From: an uncultured Flavobacteriaceae bacterium
GTDB taxonomy: Bacteria > Bacteroidota > Bacteroidia > Flavobacteriales > Flavobacteriaceae
Direction: 5' to 3'
NCBI GenBank assembly: GCA_947494825.1
Contig: CANLWN010000003.1
Location: 434,001 to 498,000 of the forward strand
DNA length: 64,000 nucleotides
Part shown: positions 9,277 to 17,732 of the stretch, piece after piece
How positions within the stretch are numbered: the first letter of the stretch is position 1
How the letters are laid out: each line of letters starts with the position of its first letter
Translations under genes and position numbers: made by a program
Notes under the pieces: generated by a model
Databases searched by the model: none
Told to the model about the DNA's origin: nothing
What the model saw: only the letters and a program-made list of their open reading frames with translations

Positions 9277-9308
9277 AAAGTCAGATTTTTTACCGTCTGA
9301 CTTTTTTA
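9277..9308 (+). terminator. Intrinsic terminator after the TM2 gene
   Basis: AAGTCAGA (9278-9285) pairs with TCTGACTT (9296-9303) as a perfect 8-bp stem, followed by a T run, 10 bases after the TM2 stop codon. It separates that gene from the arsenic cluster. Confidence 0.85.
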
Positions 9309-9338
9309 TTACGTTTTATTATCGTAATATTGCAATAT
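9307..9338. promoter_or_regulatory. Candidate ArsR operator region
   Basis: Two overlapping symmetric elements precede arsR by about 10-40 bases: TATTACG / CGTAATA (9307-9313 and 9323-9329) and the perfect 12-bp palindrome ATATTGCAATAT (9327-9338). ArsR-family repressors bind such short AT-rich palindromes near their own promoters, so autorepression is likely. The assignment is by position and symmetry only. Confidence 0.5.
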
Positions 9339-9349
9339 ATAAATATGTT

Positions 9350-9673
9350 ATGGGCATTACCAAAACAGATATCTTCAATACCGAACAAAATGAATTGGCC
9401 GTGATCTTTAGGGTACTGGCCAATCCGGCACGAATCGCCATTCTGGAATATATAAGCGGTCAGGACGCCTGCATCTGCAATGATATTGTTGAAGAAATTG
9501 GGCTGGCCCAACCCACTATTTCGCAGCACCTTAAGGAATTAAAAAGTATTGATTTGATCAAAGGTGAGATAACGGGAAAAAAAATATGTTACTGTATTAA
9601 CCTGGAGAAATGGTCCGAAATACAAGGGCTGTTAAACTCCTTTTTCGAAAAGACAAAATTTAACTGTTGTTGA
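9350..9673 (+). CDS. arsR: ArsR-family metalloid-responsive repressor
   Basis: A 107-residue winged-helix protein. The helix-turn-helix (about 42-70) includes DIVEEIGLAQPTISQHLKELKSIDLI, and the metalloid-binding position carries Cys-Ile-Cys in ACICND (near 42), equivalent to the C-x-C of classical ArsR. More cysteines occur at ICYCI and at the C-terminal CC. It should repress the operon and release DNA on binding arsenite or antimonite. It is the first gene of the ars cluster and follows candidate palindromic operators. Confidence 0.9.
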   Translation: MGITKTDIFNTEQNELAVIFRVLANPARIAILEYISGQDACICNDIVEEIGLAQPTISQHLKELKSIDLIKGEITGKKICYCINLEKWSEIQGLLNSFFEKTKFNCC

Positions 9674-9689
9674 TTTAAACATTCATTTT

Positions 9690-10172
9690 ATGCAAACCAA
9701 GGAATTTTTATCATTGTTAAAGGAACATCCCAAAAAAAGCCTTCTCTTCGAGTATCGGGATGGGCATACCGTGGGAGCCAACTATCACATAACCGAAGTT
9801 AAGAACATCACCGTAGATTCGGTAGACTGCGGTGCGGGAACCGATTTTTGGAAGGAGACCGTCATCCAACTTTGGGAGAGTCCGACTGAAAGGGATAAAA
9901 AGGACTATATGTCGGCTTACAAAGCACTGGGCATTCTCAAAAAAGTAAACGGCATTAAACCTCTGAACCAGGATACCGAGCTAAAATTCGAATACAGCAA
10001 TGCACATTTTCATACTGCACAGCTTTTTGTGAACGACATCCAGGTAGCTCCAGACCGACTGCTGCTTAAGTTAGGTGTGGAAAAAACGGACTGTAAGGCC
10101 AAGGAAACCTGTGGGGTGGCCGTTGGTGCCACGGAGGAGGCGTGTTGCGATCCGGCTAGTGGCTGTTGCTAA
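9690..10172 (+). CDS. DUF6428 family protein with Cys-rich C terminus
   Basis: The 160-residue protein matches the DUF6428 family found in Bacteroidota arsenic clusters, usually between ArsR and ArsC. The body (1-130) is a compact alpha/beta domain (KEFLSLLKEHPKKSLLFEY, then GAGTDFWKETVIQLW). The tail (about 133-160) is cysteine-rich, including CKAKETC, ACCD and a final GCC: seven cysteines in under 30 residues. This strongly suggests soft-metal or As(III) binding, but the biochemical role is not established. It lies 16 bases after arsR. Confidence 0.8.
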   Translation: MQTKEFLSLLKEHPKKSLLFEYRDGHTVGANYHITEVKNITVDSVDCGAGTDFWKETVIQLWESPTERDKKDYMSAYKALGILKKVNGIKPLNQDTELKFEYSNAHFHTAQLFVNDIQVAPDRLLLKLGVEKTDCKAKETCGVAVGATEEACCDPASGCC

Positions 10173-10183
10173 CCATAGGGTAT

Positions 10184-10675
10184 ATGGAACTTAGAGCAAT
10201 GAAACCAAAAGATTGGCATAGGGTCTCCGCCATTTACGCTGAAGGAATCGCTACGGGTTTTGCTACTTTTGAGACCCAGGTTCCCCCCTACGAGGATTGG
10301 GACCGGGCACATTTGAAAGATTGCCGGGTAGTTGCCATAGAGGACGAGCATATTTTGGGATGGGCGGCCCTATCTCCAGTGTCGGGCAGATGTGTCTATG
10401 GAGGCGTGGCCGAAGTAAGTGTATACATAGGCCAGTTTAGCCGGGGTATGGGCGTAGGGAAACGGCTCATGGAGGCGCTTATAACACAAAGCGAAGCGGC
10501 CGGTTTTTGGACATTGCAATCGGGTATTTTCCCGGAAAACACCTCGAGCATTAAATTGCACGAACGCATGGGGTTTCGTTTTATCGGCGCACGGGAACGC
10601 GTAGGTCAATTGCACGGTGTTTGGAAGGACAACCTGCTTTATGAAAGAAGGAGCAAGCGGGTAGGTGTGGATTGA
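10184..10675 (+). CDS. GNAT N-acetyltransferase, phosphinothricin/arsinothricin type (ArsN-like)
   Basis: A 163-residue GNAT acetyltransferase of the phosphinothricin acetyltransferase type: MELRAMKPKDWHRVSAIYAEGIATGFATFET at the N terminus, acetyl-CoA pocket QFSRGMGVGKRLMEAL (motif A, R/Q-x-x-G-x-G/A pattern), then SGIFPENTSSIKLHERMGFRFIGARERVG. Related proteins in ars operons (ArsN1) acetylate the arsenical antibiotic arsinothricin; this is inferred from context. The start chosen is the ATG at 10184; an in-frame TTG at 10166 overlaps the previous gene. Confidence 0.82.
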   Translation: MELRAMKPKDWHRVSAIYAEGIATGFATFETQVPPYEDWDRAHLKDCRVVAIEDEHILGWAALSPVSGRCVYGGVAEVSVYIGQFSRGMGVGKRLMEALITQSEAAGFWTLQSGIFPENTSSIKLHERMGFRFIGARERVGQLHGVWKDNLLYERRSKRVGVD

Positions 10676-10781
10676 ACTTTTGCCCTACAAACAAAATAGA
10701 TGGCTGTACCTATAGGGTCGGCACAAGATAGCAACAAAAACCCTTGGACTCCGGTCAAAGAAATTAAACCCAATTAAAAGA

Positions 10782-11207
10782 ATGAAAAACATTTTAGTCC
10801 TGTGTACAGGCAACTCCTGCAGAAGCCAAATGGCCCATGGTTATCTCAATCAACTCCAAAATGGTTTGGCCCAAATTTACAGTGCAGGTATAGAGACCCA
10901 TGGTTTAAACCCGGGGGCAGTGGCCATTATGCGGGAAGATGGTATCGATATTTCCGGACATACCTCCAACCATGTGGACGAATACCAGGGCATAAGCTGG
11001 GATTTCATCATTACGGTGTGCGATCATGCCAAGGAAAACTGCCCTTTTATTCCATCAAAAGGAGCAGAGCGTATTCACCATAACTTTTTTGACCCCTCCA
11101 AGGTAGAGGGAAACGAGGAAACCAAGCACGCCGCCTTTTTAAGGGCGAGGAACGAAATCCGCGAGTTTTGTACGCGCTTTGTCGAGGAAAAACTTGCCCA
11201 GGGCTAG
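10782..11207 (+). CDS. arsC: Thioredoxin-dependent arsenate reductase (low-MW phosphatase type)
   Basis: A 141-residue protein with the P-loop CTGNSCRS (C8-x5-R14) of low-molecular-weight tyrosine phosphatases, plus redox cysteines C80 and C87 in TVCDHAKENCPF. This three-cysteine arrangement (nucleophile plus a pair seven apart) is that of thioredoxin-linked ArsC, which reduces arsenate to arsenite. It ends the ars cluster. The next gene is convergent and their stop codons overlap, leaving no room for an arsB/acr3 efflux gene here. Confidence 0.92.
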   Translation: MKNILVLCTGNSCRSQMAHGYLNQLQNGLAQIYSAGIETHGLNPGAVAIMREDGIDISGHTSNHVDEYQGISWDFIITVCDHAKENCPFIPSKGAERIHHNFFDPSKVEGNEETKHAAFLRARNEIREFCTRFVEEKLAQG

Positions 11208-13012
11208 AGTTTTGAACCTTCCGTAAGTTTCCGTTCCAACTCGGCCTGGAACTCTTCCATAACGGGTTTAACGGTACTTTCGGGTAAATCCGCAATTTTG
11301 ATATACATTAATCCGTCTACCGAATTGTTGAAGAGGGGGTCCACGTTAAAGGCGATGACTTTTGCGTTTTGTTTGATGTACTTTTTGATCAACACGGGCA
11401 AACGCAGACTTCCCGGTTCTACCTCATCAATAATGCGATCAAATTTGTTCAGATCGGCCTTCGTCTCGTCAAAGACGAATTCCTTGTCTGCATCTTTCAA
11501 TTTTACTTTGAATTCCTTTTTGGGGTGTATATATTGGGCCACATAAGGGTCCCAATAATGCGATTTCATAAACTCGATCATCAGGGACTTGGAGAAATTG
11601 GAAAATTGGTTGCTAATGCTTACCCCACCAATTAAATATTTGTGTTCCGGATGCCGCAAGGTAGTATGTACGATACCCTTCCACAATAGGAACAATGGCA
11701 TGGGCTTTTGTTGGTATTCCTTTACGATATAGGCCCGGCCCATCTCAATGGATTGCCTCATCATCCCATAAAGTTCGGGCTCTACACGGAACAGGTCCTG
11801 AAGGTAAAATCCATCGATTCCATATTTTTCAAAGATATCGGCGCCCATTCCCATACGATAGGCTCCTACAATGTTCTTTTCCTCATCGTCCCAAAGGAAC
11901 AAATGGTAATAGTAGGAATCAAATTCATCCAAATCAATGGAATTATTGGTGCCTTCGCCTATGGCCCTGAAAGTGACCTCGCGTTGCCTGCCAATTTCCT
12001 GCAGAATGAACGGCATATCGGCCTTTTTGGCCAAAAAGACCTCGTAGTTCTTGCTCTGCAACAATCTACAGTCCTTTTCCCGTAATCGTTCAATTTCGCC
12101 CTCGATTACCTCGGTACGTACGGCAGAAGCTATTCGCCTGGGAGGTTTGGGTATCTTTAGGGTAGAAGGCACTTTATCGATAAGTCGCTCCTTCTCGTAC
12201 GCATTGGCAAGAATATATGTTTTCTTCCGCAGCAGATCCGAAAACTCCTCCAGAGTCTTGTTTTCCTGTTGCGCCGTTACGGAAATGGGTTGGCCGATCC
12301 TTACCCGGATGAGCCTATTTCTTTGGGAGGTGACTTCTGATGGTAATTTTGCGGTCCTGAAAACATCACTGATCTTTGACAAGCGGTAGAACAGCCTACT
12401 GTTCTTTGCATGGAAATATATAGGCACTACCGGTACTTCGGCACGTTGTATGAGCTTTAGGGCGGCCTCTTCCCAAGGTCGGTCCACAATCAGTTTCCCG
12501 TCCCGATAGGTAGAAACTTCCCCGGCCGGGAAAATACCCAAGGGGTGGCCTTCCCTTAAATGCATAAGAGCGCTTTTAAAGCCCGATACGCTGCTTTTGG
12601 CATCCTTGTGGTTTTCAAAGGGGTTCACGGGCAATATGTATCCGGCCAGCGGTTCCACCCGATGCAACAAAAAGTTCGCAATAATCTTAAAATCGGGTCG
12701 GTGCTGCAACAGTAGTTTTAACAGCAATACACCGTCAATCCCCCCCAAGGGGTGATTGGAAATGGTGATATAGGGGCCTTCTTTGGGCAAACGCTTAAAA
12801 TCCTCTTCAGGGATTTCGAACTCTATTTCGTAATACGCCACCACGGCATCCAAAAACGCGACGCCCTCCAGGTGTTTATGCTTGTTGTAAAAACGATTGA
12901 TCGAAGCAATTTTGGTGACCTTCAACAGAATCCATCCGACGGAAGTCCCCAAAAAACCGTATTTGTGCAGATTAATTGCCTTGGCTACCTCCTTTGCGGT
13001 CACTAAACCCAT
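11204..13012 (-). CDS. Lysophospholipid acyltransferase fused to GNAT-type acyltransferase
   Basis: The 602-residue protein (ATG at 13012) has two halves. The N-terminal half has the PlsC-type motif as SNHPLGGIDG (H87, D93), followed by the glycerophosphate-site IFPAGEVSTY. The C-terminal half (about 300-560) is a hemolysin/OlsB-like GNAT domain, with FLAKKADMPFILQEIGRQREVTFRA and YRMGMG. Such fusions are typical of Bacteroidota and make acylated glycerolipids or aminolipids (glycine/ornithine lipid-type acylation). A 21-residue upstream extension to 13075 is possible but non-conserved. It converges on arsC. Confidence 0.87.
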   Translation of the reverse strand: MGLVTAKEVAKAINLHKYGFLGTSVGWILLKVTKIASINRFYNKHKHLEGVAFLDAVVAYYEIEFEIPEEDFKRLPKEGPYITISNHPLGGIDGVLLLKLLLQHRPDFKIIANFLLHRVEPLAGYILPVNPFENHKDAKSSVSGFKSALMHLREGHPLGIFPAGEVSTYRDGKLIVDRPWEEAALKLIQRAEVPVVPIYFHAKNSRLFYRLSKISDVFRTAKLPSEVTSQRNRLIRVRIGQPISVTAQQENKTLEEFSDLLRKKTYILANAYEKERLIDKVPSTLKIPKPPRRIASAVRTEVIEGEIERLREKDCRLLQSKNYEVFLAKKADMPFILQEIGRQREVTFRAIGEGTNNSIDLDEFDSYYYHLFLWDDEEKNIVGAYRMGMGADIFEKYGIDGFYLQDLFRVEPELYGMMRQSIEMGRAYIVKEYQQKPMPLFLLWKGIVHTTLRHPEHKYLIGGVSISNQFSNFSKSLMIEFMKSHYWDPYVAQYIHPKKEFKVKLKDADKEFVFDETKADLNKFDRIIDEVEPGSLRLPVLIKKYIKQNAKVIAFNVDPLFNNSVDGLMYIKIADLPESTVKPVMEEFQAELERKLTEGSKL

Positions 13013-13093
13013 GCATCCAGAAATTAGATAACCGTAAATATAACAAAATAGCCAATGGCATCCCCCTTTTAACATTCAGGGATGCCGGAATTG

Positions 13094-14347
13094 TCAAGTT
13101 TTCACCACCAACTGAACCGTTTCCTTTCCACGCTGCTCCAACAGTACTTCCCTCCCGTTTTGCAAGGAAGCTATGGCCTCGGCATTAAAGTGCCGTATGG
13201 TGTACAGGGAAACATTATCGTGATGTACCACTTTGAACTTGCGCTGTAGTTCGTTGAGCAGTTCGGGCAGCTTACCAAACCTATTGTCCACACAAACGGA
13301 AAAACTGATAGCGGAATTTTGAATAAGATCCACCTTCATCCTATAATCGTGGAAAAGTTTAAAGATCTCACTGATGCTATGCTCCACGATGAAAGAAAAA
13401 TCCAGGGAGGACAGCTTCATGAGCACCTGGTTTTTTTTCACGATAAAACAGGGGATTTCCGGTTCCAGACCTATTCCCTTCCCTACCGTTGTCCCAGCGT
13501 CCTTGGGGCGCATAAAAGACTTTACGTGCAAGGGAATCTCCTTACGCTGTAAGGGTTGCAAGGTTTTGGGATGTATTACGGAAGCCCCGTAAAATGCAAG
13601 TTCTATAGCCTCTCGATACGATATTTTATGCAGGAGGGTGGCTTCCTTAAAGTACCTGGGGTCGGCATTCAATACCCCTGGAACATCTTTCCATATGGTA
13701 ACGGACCGGGCGTTTAGGCAATAGGCCAAAATGGCTGCGGTATAGTCCGAGCCTTCCCTTCCTAGGGTTGTGGTAAAGTTATTGTCATCACTCCCCAAAA
13801 AACCTTGGGTAATATATAGGTTGTCCTCGTCCACATCCCGGGAAACGATTTGCTGCGTTTTTTCCCAGTTTACCCGTGCATCCCTATAGCTGTTATCTGT
13901 TTTGATAAGACTTCGCACATCCAACCAGGTGCTTTTTATTCCCGCCTCATTGAGATAGGCATTTAAAATGGTCGTGGAGACCAATTCCCCATAGCCTACC
14001 ACCTGGTCATAAACAAAACTGTAGTTGGGCGATTTGTTCCATGCAAGGAAACCCTGTACTTCTTCGAAAAGCAATTTTACCTGATCAAAAACAGGGTGCT
14101 TGGGGTTGGTGAACAAGGCCCCCGTTATTTCCTTATGAAAGGAAACGACTTCCTGCAAGGCCAGGGCCAGGGAAGCCTTATCCGTAAAATACGAATCGAC
14201 CACTTTTTCCATGGCATTGGTGGTCTTGCCCATGGCAGACACTACCAACAAAGTATGCTCATGGCCTACTTCCTCGAGTACCGCCACCAGGTTCCTTACC
14301 CCCTCTGCATCCTTGACCGATGCTCCACCAAATTTGAAAATCCTCAT
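13094..14347 (-). CDS. Aspartate kinase (monofunctional)
   Basis: The 417-residue enzyme phosphorylates aspartate, the first step toward lysine, threonine and methionine. The kinase domain shows KFGGASVKDAEGV (5-17), a Ser/Thr-rich VVSAMGKTTNAM, TTLGREGSDYTAA (near 190-202) and TIWKDVPGVLNADPR (near 215-230). The region after about 310 resembles a degenerate ACT pair (FIVKKNQVLMKLSSLDFSFIVEHSISEIF), the usual site of feedback control. No homoserine dehydrogenase domain is fused. Its ATG overlaps the stop of the upstream GNAT gene by 4 bases. Confidence 0.93.
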   Translation of the reverse strand: MRIFKFGGASVKDAEGVRNLVAVLEEVGHEHTLLVVSAMGKTTNAMEKVVDSYFTDKASLALALQEVVSFHKEITGALFTNPKHPVFDQVKLLFEEVQGFLAWNKSPNYSFVYDQVVGYGELVSTTILNAYLNEAGIKSTWLDVRSLIKTDNSYRDARVNWEKTQQIVSRDVDEDNLYITQGFLGSDDNNFTTTLGREGSDYTAAILAYCLNARSVTIWKDVPGVLNADPRYFKEATLLHKISYREAIELAFYGASVIHPKTLQPLQRKEIPLHVKSFMRPKDAGTTVGKGIGLEPEIPCFIVKKNQVLMKLSSLDFSFIVEHSISEIFKLFHDYRMKVDLIQNSAISFSVCVDNRFGKLPELLNELQRKFKVVHHDNVSLYTIRHFNAEAIASLQNGREVLLEQRGKETVQLVVKT

Positions 14348-14823
14348 AAATTTCCTATAAAGTTTTGTATTCCCTGTTCATCCAATTGCACTACATCCCA
14401 GTCTCGCATTACTTTGGCACCCTTGCCCTCGTAAAAGGCAATGGCCGGTTCATTCCAATCCAACACTTCCCAACTAATCCGTTTTACCCCTAGGCGGTGT
14501 CCGTACTTGACCACCTCGGTCAGTAGGGCGCTCCCCAAACCACTTCCCCGCATAGATTCGGTAACGATGAGGTCCTCCAAATGGATTACAGGGCCCTTCC
14601 AGGTAGAATAGCGTGGATAAACCAGGGCCATCCCTACCAAGGTGCCGTTAGATTCCGCTACAAAGCACTGAAAAAGCTTGTTCCCTTCAAAACCATCGGC
14701 CACTAGATCGGCAACGGTCACCTCTACGGCTTCGCTTTCCTTTTCAAAGATGGCGAGTTCCCTGACCAGTCCCAAAACCTGGGCCATATCTCCAGCTTTA
14801 GCTTCCCGAATGATGTAATCCAT
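14344..14823 (-). CDS. GNAT family N-acetyltransferase
   Basis: A 159-residue single GNAT domain: IIREAKAGDMAQVLGLVRELA at the N terminus, EDLIVTESMRGSGLGSALLTEV as the acetyl-CoA pyrophosphate-binding motif (near 85-106), and WEVLDWNEPAIAFYEGKGAKVM toward the C terminus. It resembles spermidine/diamine acetyltransferase-like proteins, but the substrate is unknown. It is the first gene of a two-gene minus-strand operon with aspartate kinase (ATGA overlap) and has a good -7 box 20 bases upstream. Confidence 0.88.
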   Translation of the reverse strand: MDYIIREAKAGDMAQVLGLVRELAIFEKESEAVEVTVADLVADGFEGNKLFQCFVAESNGTLVGMALVYPRYSTWKGPVIHLEDLIVTESMRGSGLGSALLTEVVKYGHRLGVKRISWEVLDWNEPAIAFYEGKGAKVMRDWDVVQLDEQGIQNFIGNL

Positions 14824-14842
14824 AACTGTTACAAATAAAACA

Positions 14843-14850
14843 CAAAGTTA
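14843..14850 (-). promoter_or_regulatory. -7 promoter box for GNAT-aspartate kinase operon
   Basis: On the minus strand the octamer TAACTTTG matches the Bacteroidota -7 consensus TAnnTTTG, 20 bases before the ATG at 14823. No convincing -33 TTTG is seen at the usual distance. Confidence 0.55.
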
Positions 14851-14937
14851 TAAATATAAAAAACTATTCCCTGGCGAAAACGTTATAGTTTCACAAAATA
14901 CACGATATTTGTTCACAAATAAAACACTATTCCATTC

Positions 14938-15936
14938 ATGCAGAAAGCGAACCGTACACTGGGGGAATTTATTATTGAAAACCAGGCCTCCTTTCAGTAT
15001 TCCTCCGGAGAACTCTCCAAGCTTATACACGCGATCCGTTTGGCCGCAAAAGTGGTCAATCACGAAGTAAACAAGGCCGGACTCGTCGATATTTTAGGCG
15101 CCGTAGGCGACACCAATGTCCAAGGGGAAGACCAGCAAAAACTGGACGTCTTGGCCAACGAGAAATTTATACAGACCCTGAAGAACCGGGAAATTGTGTG
15201 TGGAATTGCGTCCGAAGAGGAGGACAATTTCATCAGCGTCAATAGTCATGACGAGCAGCATCTCAACAAATATGTGGTCCTGATCGATCCGCTCGATGGT
15301 TCCTCCAATATCGATGTCAACGTATCGGTGGGGACTATTTTTTCCATCTATAGAAGGATTACCCCGGTAGGCACCCCAGTGACCCTGGCCGATTTTCTGC
15401 AGGCCGGTAAAAATCAGGTGGCCGCGGGTTATGTTGTTTATGGTACCTCTACCATGTTGGTCTATACCACGGGCGACGGTGTAAACGGATTTACCCTAAA
15501 TCCGGCCATCGGTACCTTCTACCTCTCGCATCCAAATATGCAGTTCCCGGAAACAGGGAAAATCTATTCCGTTAACGAGGGCAACTATATCCACTTTCCC
15601 CAGGGCGTTAAGGACTATATCAAATACTGTCAGAAGGAAGAGGGCGATCGCCCCTATACCTCGCGGTATATTGGTTCTTTGGTTTCCGATTTTCATCGGA
15701 ATATGATCAAAGGGGGAATTTATATGTACCCCAAGAGCAGTACCGCCGCCAAGGGAAAATTGCGCTTGCTTTACGAGTGCAATCCCATGGCTTTTATTGC
15801 AGAGCAGGCCAACGGAAAGGCCAGTGATGGCTATCAGCGCATCCTGGATATTGAGCCCACGGAACTTCATCAGCGCGTACCCTTCTTTTGCGGAAGCAAA
15901 AAGATGGTGGAAAAAGCGGAAGAGTTTATGAAATAG
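14938..15936 (+). CDS. fbp: Class 1 fructose-1,6-bisphosphatase
   Basis: The 332-residue enzyme hydrolyses fructose-1,6-bisphosphate to fructose-6-phosphate in gluconeogenesis. Metal- and substrate-binding motifs are evident: the catalytic E-E-E of ASEEEDNF (near 91-98), [10 protein letters not shown] (117-126) and, toward the C terminus, [26 protein letters not shown] and [19 protein letters not shown]. Length is normal for class 1. It is divergent from the GNAT/aspartate kinase operon, with a 114-base shared upstream region rich in A/T. Confidence 0.97.
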   Translation: MQKANRTLGEFIIENQASFQYSSGELSKLIHAIRLAAKVVNHEVNKAGLVDILGAVGDTNVQGEDQQKLDVLANEKFIQTLKNREIVCGIASEEEDNFISVNSHDEQHLNKYVVLIDPLDGSSNIDVNVSVGTIFSIYRRITPVGTPVTLADFLQAGKNQVAAGYVVYGTSTMLVYTTGDGVNGFTLNPAIGTFYLSHPNMQFPETGKIYSVNEGNYIHFPQGVKDYIKYCQKEEGDRPYTSRYIGSLVSDFHRNMIKGGIYMYPKSSTAAKGKLRLLYECNPMAFIAEQANGKASDGYQRILDIEPTELHQRVPFFCGSKKMVEKAEEFMK

Positions 15937-16183
15937 CGATTAAGGGAAGGAAACTATAGGAATCAAGGTTTCTGGAAAGCATTTTACAATTACCTAAAGT
16001 AAAGTTGGGCTCTTTTGAGGTCATGATTTTCAAATAGTTGCGCTACACTCCCTACTAACGGACCATCCTTCTAAGCACGCTGCATCCATCCACATAAAAT
16101 TATGAACCTAAGTCTATGAAATATGCGGTAACGACTATTTCCTATTCGCTTATCCCCTAAGACCTACAGAGGGAACGCCTGAA

Positions 16184-16615
16184 TCAGCGATTCATGTTTT
16201 TGATCTCATCGATGAAATTATCTCGGTCTACCCCGGCGTGGACCAATTTAAGGGCCTTATCCACCACATAGCCCACATTTCCCGTGGAAAACCCAAGGCC
16301 AATCCCCAAGCGTTCCAACAAACCGGTCTGTTTTTCCCCAAGATGATGATCGGCGTATACCATTCGTGCCAAATCGTACAGGCGTTCCAAACGGATATCA
16401 TAACTCGTTGGAGGGGTGATCGGATGCGATTTATAATCCTTTAAAATTTTCTTATAATCGGCCTCCGAAATATGGAGTTTAGCGGCTAGTCTATGTAAAA
16501 AAGCCCGCTCTTCCTCTGTGATTATCCCATCGCTCATGGCTACCCGAACAATGGCTGCAAAATGGGACTGATTGCGCTTTCTGAACCCGCTATCAAACAA
16601 ATCTAAAATAGACAT
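16184..16615 (-). CDS. TerB-family tellurite-resistance-like protein
   Basis: A 143-residue all-helical protein with the TerB signature: AAIVRVAMSDGIITEEERAFLHRLAAKLHIS (near 20-50), an acidic D-G-x-I-x-x-E-E segment that in TerB binds metal, and a second half YDLARMVYADHHLGEKQTGLLERLGIGLGF with D-H-H-L-G-E-K. TerB-like proteins are linked to stress and membrane signalling, but many are solitary with no known role. It is divergent from the DNA repair operon. The 247 bases between it and fbp contain nothing recognisable. Confidence 0.82.
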   Translation of the reverse strand: MSILDLFDSGFRKRNQSHFAAIVRVAMSDGIITEEERAFLHRLAAKLHISEADYKKILKDYKSHPITPPTSYDIRLERLYDLARMVYADHHLGEKQTGLLERLGIGLGFSTGNVGYVVDKALKLVHAGVDRDNFIDEIKNMNR

Positions 16616-16712
16616 ACAATGTGAAATTTATGGCAAATATAAATCTTTAAACCGCATCATTTTAAATTGTGGAAACTTTATTTTAGGGCAAAATTTGTAC
16701 CTTCACAGGGCT

Positions 16713-17732
16713 ATGGGAAAACCCCTTCTTGAATTTACGGAAAGTGGTATTTATTGTAGTGCGGCCGGGGTGTTTCTCGACCCGTGGAAGCCGGTTGACA
16801 AAGCCATTATCTCGCATGGACATGCCGACCACAGTCGCTGGGGCCACAAAAAATATATTACCCACCACCGAAACGTGCCCATAGTGAAACACCGCCTGGG
16901 TGACATCGTCATTTCCGGTAGGGAATGGGGTGAATCCTTTACAGTGAACGGCGTGGAATTTAGTTTGCATCCGGCCGGTCATATCATTGGTTCATCCCAA
17001 ATACGGGTAGCCTACAAAGGAGAGGTTTGGGTGTTCACCGGGGATTACAAGACAGAGGATGACGGCCTCGCCACCCCATACGAACCTGTACGCTGCCATA
17101 CTTTTATTTCCGAATGTACCTTTGGCCTACCCGCCTTTAAGTGGGTCCCGCAGAAAGACGTTTTTAGCGAGATCAACAGTTGGTGGGCCACGAACAGGGC
17201 CTTGGGCAAAACCTCTGTGCTTTTTGGATATTCCTTGGGCAAGGCACAGCGTTTATTGAAACATTTGGACCCCGGCATAGGAAAAATATATACCCATGGC
17301 GCCATAGAGAACATGACCGAGGTGCTTAGACACTTGGAACACTTCCCCGCAACAACCCGCATTACTGAGGAGACCAAGAAGGAAGCACTTTTGGGCCATA
17401 TGGTTTTGGCACCGCCCAGCGCCCATGGGAGTCCATGGATGCGAAAAATGGCCCCTTATGAGACCGCCTCGGCCAGCGGTTGGATGGCCTTTCGGGGCGC
17501 TCGAAGAAGACGGGCCATGGACAAAGGTTTTGTACTAAGCGACCATTGTGATTGGGACGGCCTTTTGAAAAGCGTGGAAGCCACTGGTGCCTCCAAAATA
17601 ATCTGCACCCATGGCTATACCGATATTTTTTCCCGTTTTCTAAGGGAGAAGGGCTACGATGCCAGAACGGAAAGCACACAGTATGAAGGGGAAACCGGTG
17701 AAGTGGATCCTGAAACCCAAAAAGTTAGGTAA
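16713..17732 (+). CDS. Ligase-associated metallo-beta-lactamase-fold DNA exonuclease
   Basis: From the ATG at 16713 the protein has 339 residues, the usual family length. It has the MBL-fold motif SHGHADHSRWG (H-x-H-x-D-H) near 34-44 and later metal ligands in HPAGHIIGSSQI and TGDYKTEDDG, then LSDHCDWDG, a beta-CASP-like region. The family partners the bacterial ATP-dependent ligase next to it in a DNA damage response operon. The upstream in-frame extension to 16572 runs through the divergent promoter and is rejected. Its stop overlaps the ligase ATG (TAATG). Confidence 0.92.
   Translation: MGKPLLEFTESGIYCSAAGVFLDPWKPVDKAIISHGHADHSRWGHKKYITHHRNVPIVKHRLGDIVISGREWGESFTVNGVEFSLHPAGHIIGSSQIRVAYKGEVWVFTGDYKTEDDGLATPYEPVRCHTFISECTFGLPAFKWVPQKDVFSEINSWWATNRALGKTSVLFGYSLGKAQRLLKHLDPGIGKIYTHGAIENMTEVLRHLEHFPATTRITEETKKEALLGHMVLAPPSAHGSPWMRKMAPYETASASGWMAFRGARRRRAMDKGFVLSDHCDWDGLLKSVEATGASKIICTHGYTDIFSRFLREKGYDARTESTQYEGETGEVDPETQKVR

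Noticed and set aside
10676-10781. A missing acr3 or arsB fragment in the ars cluster
   Set aside because: The 106-base gap holds no membrane-protein remnant in any frame.
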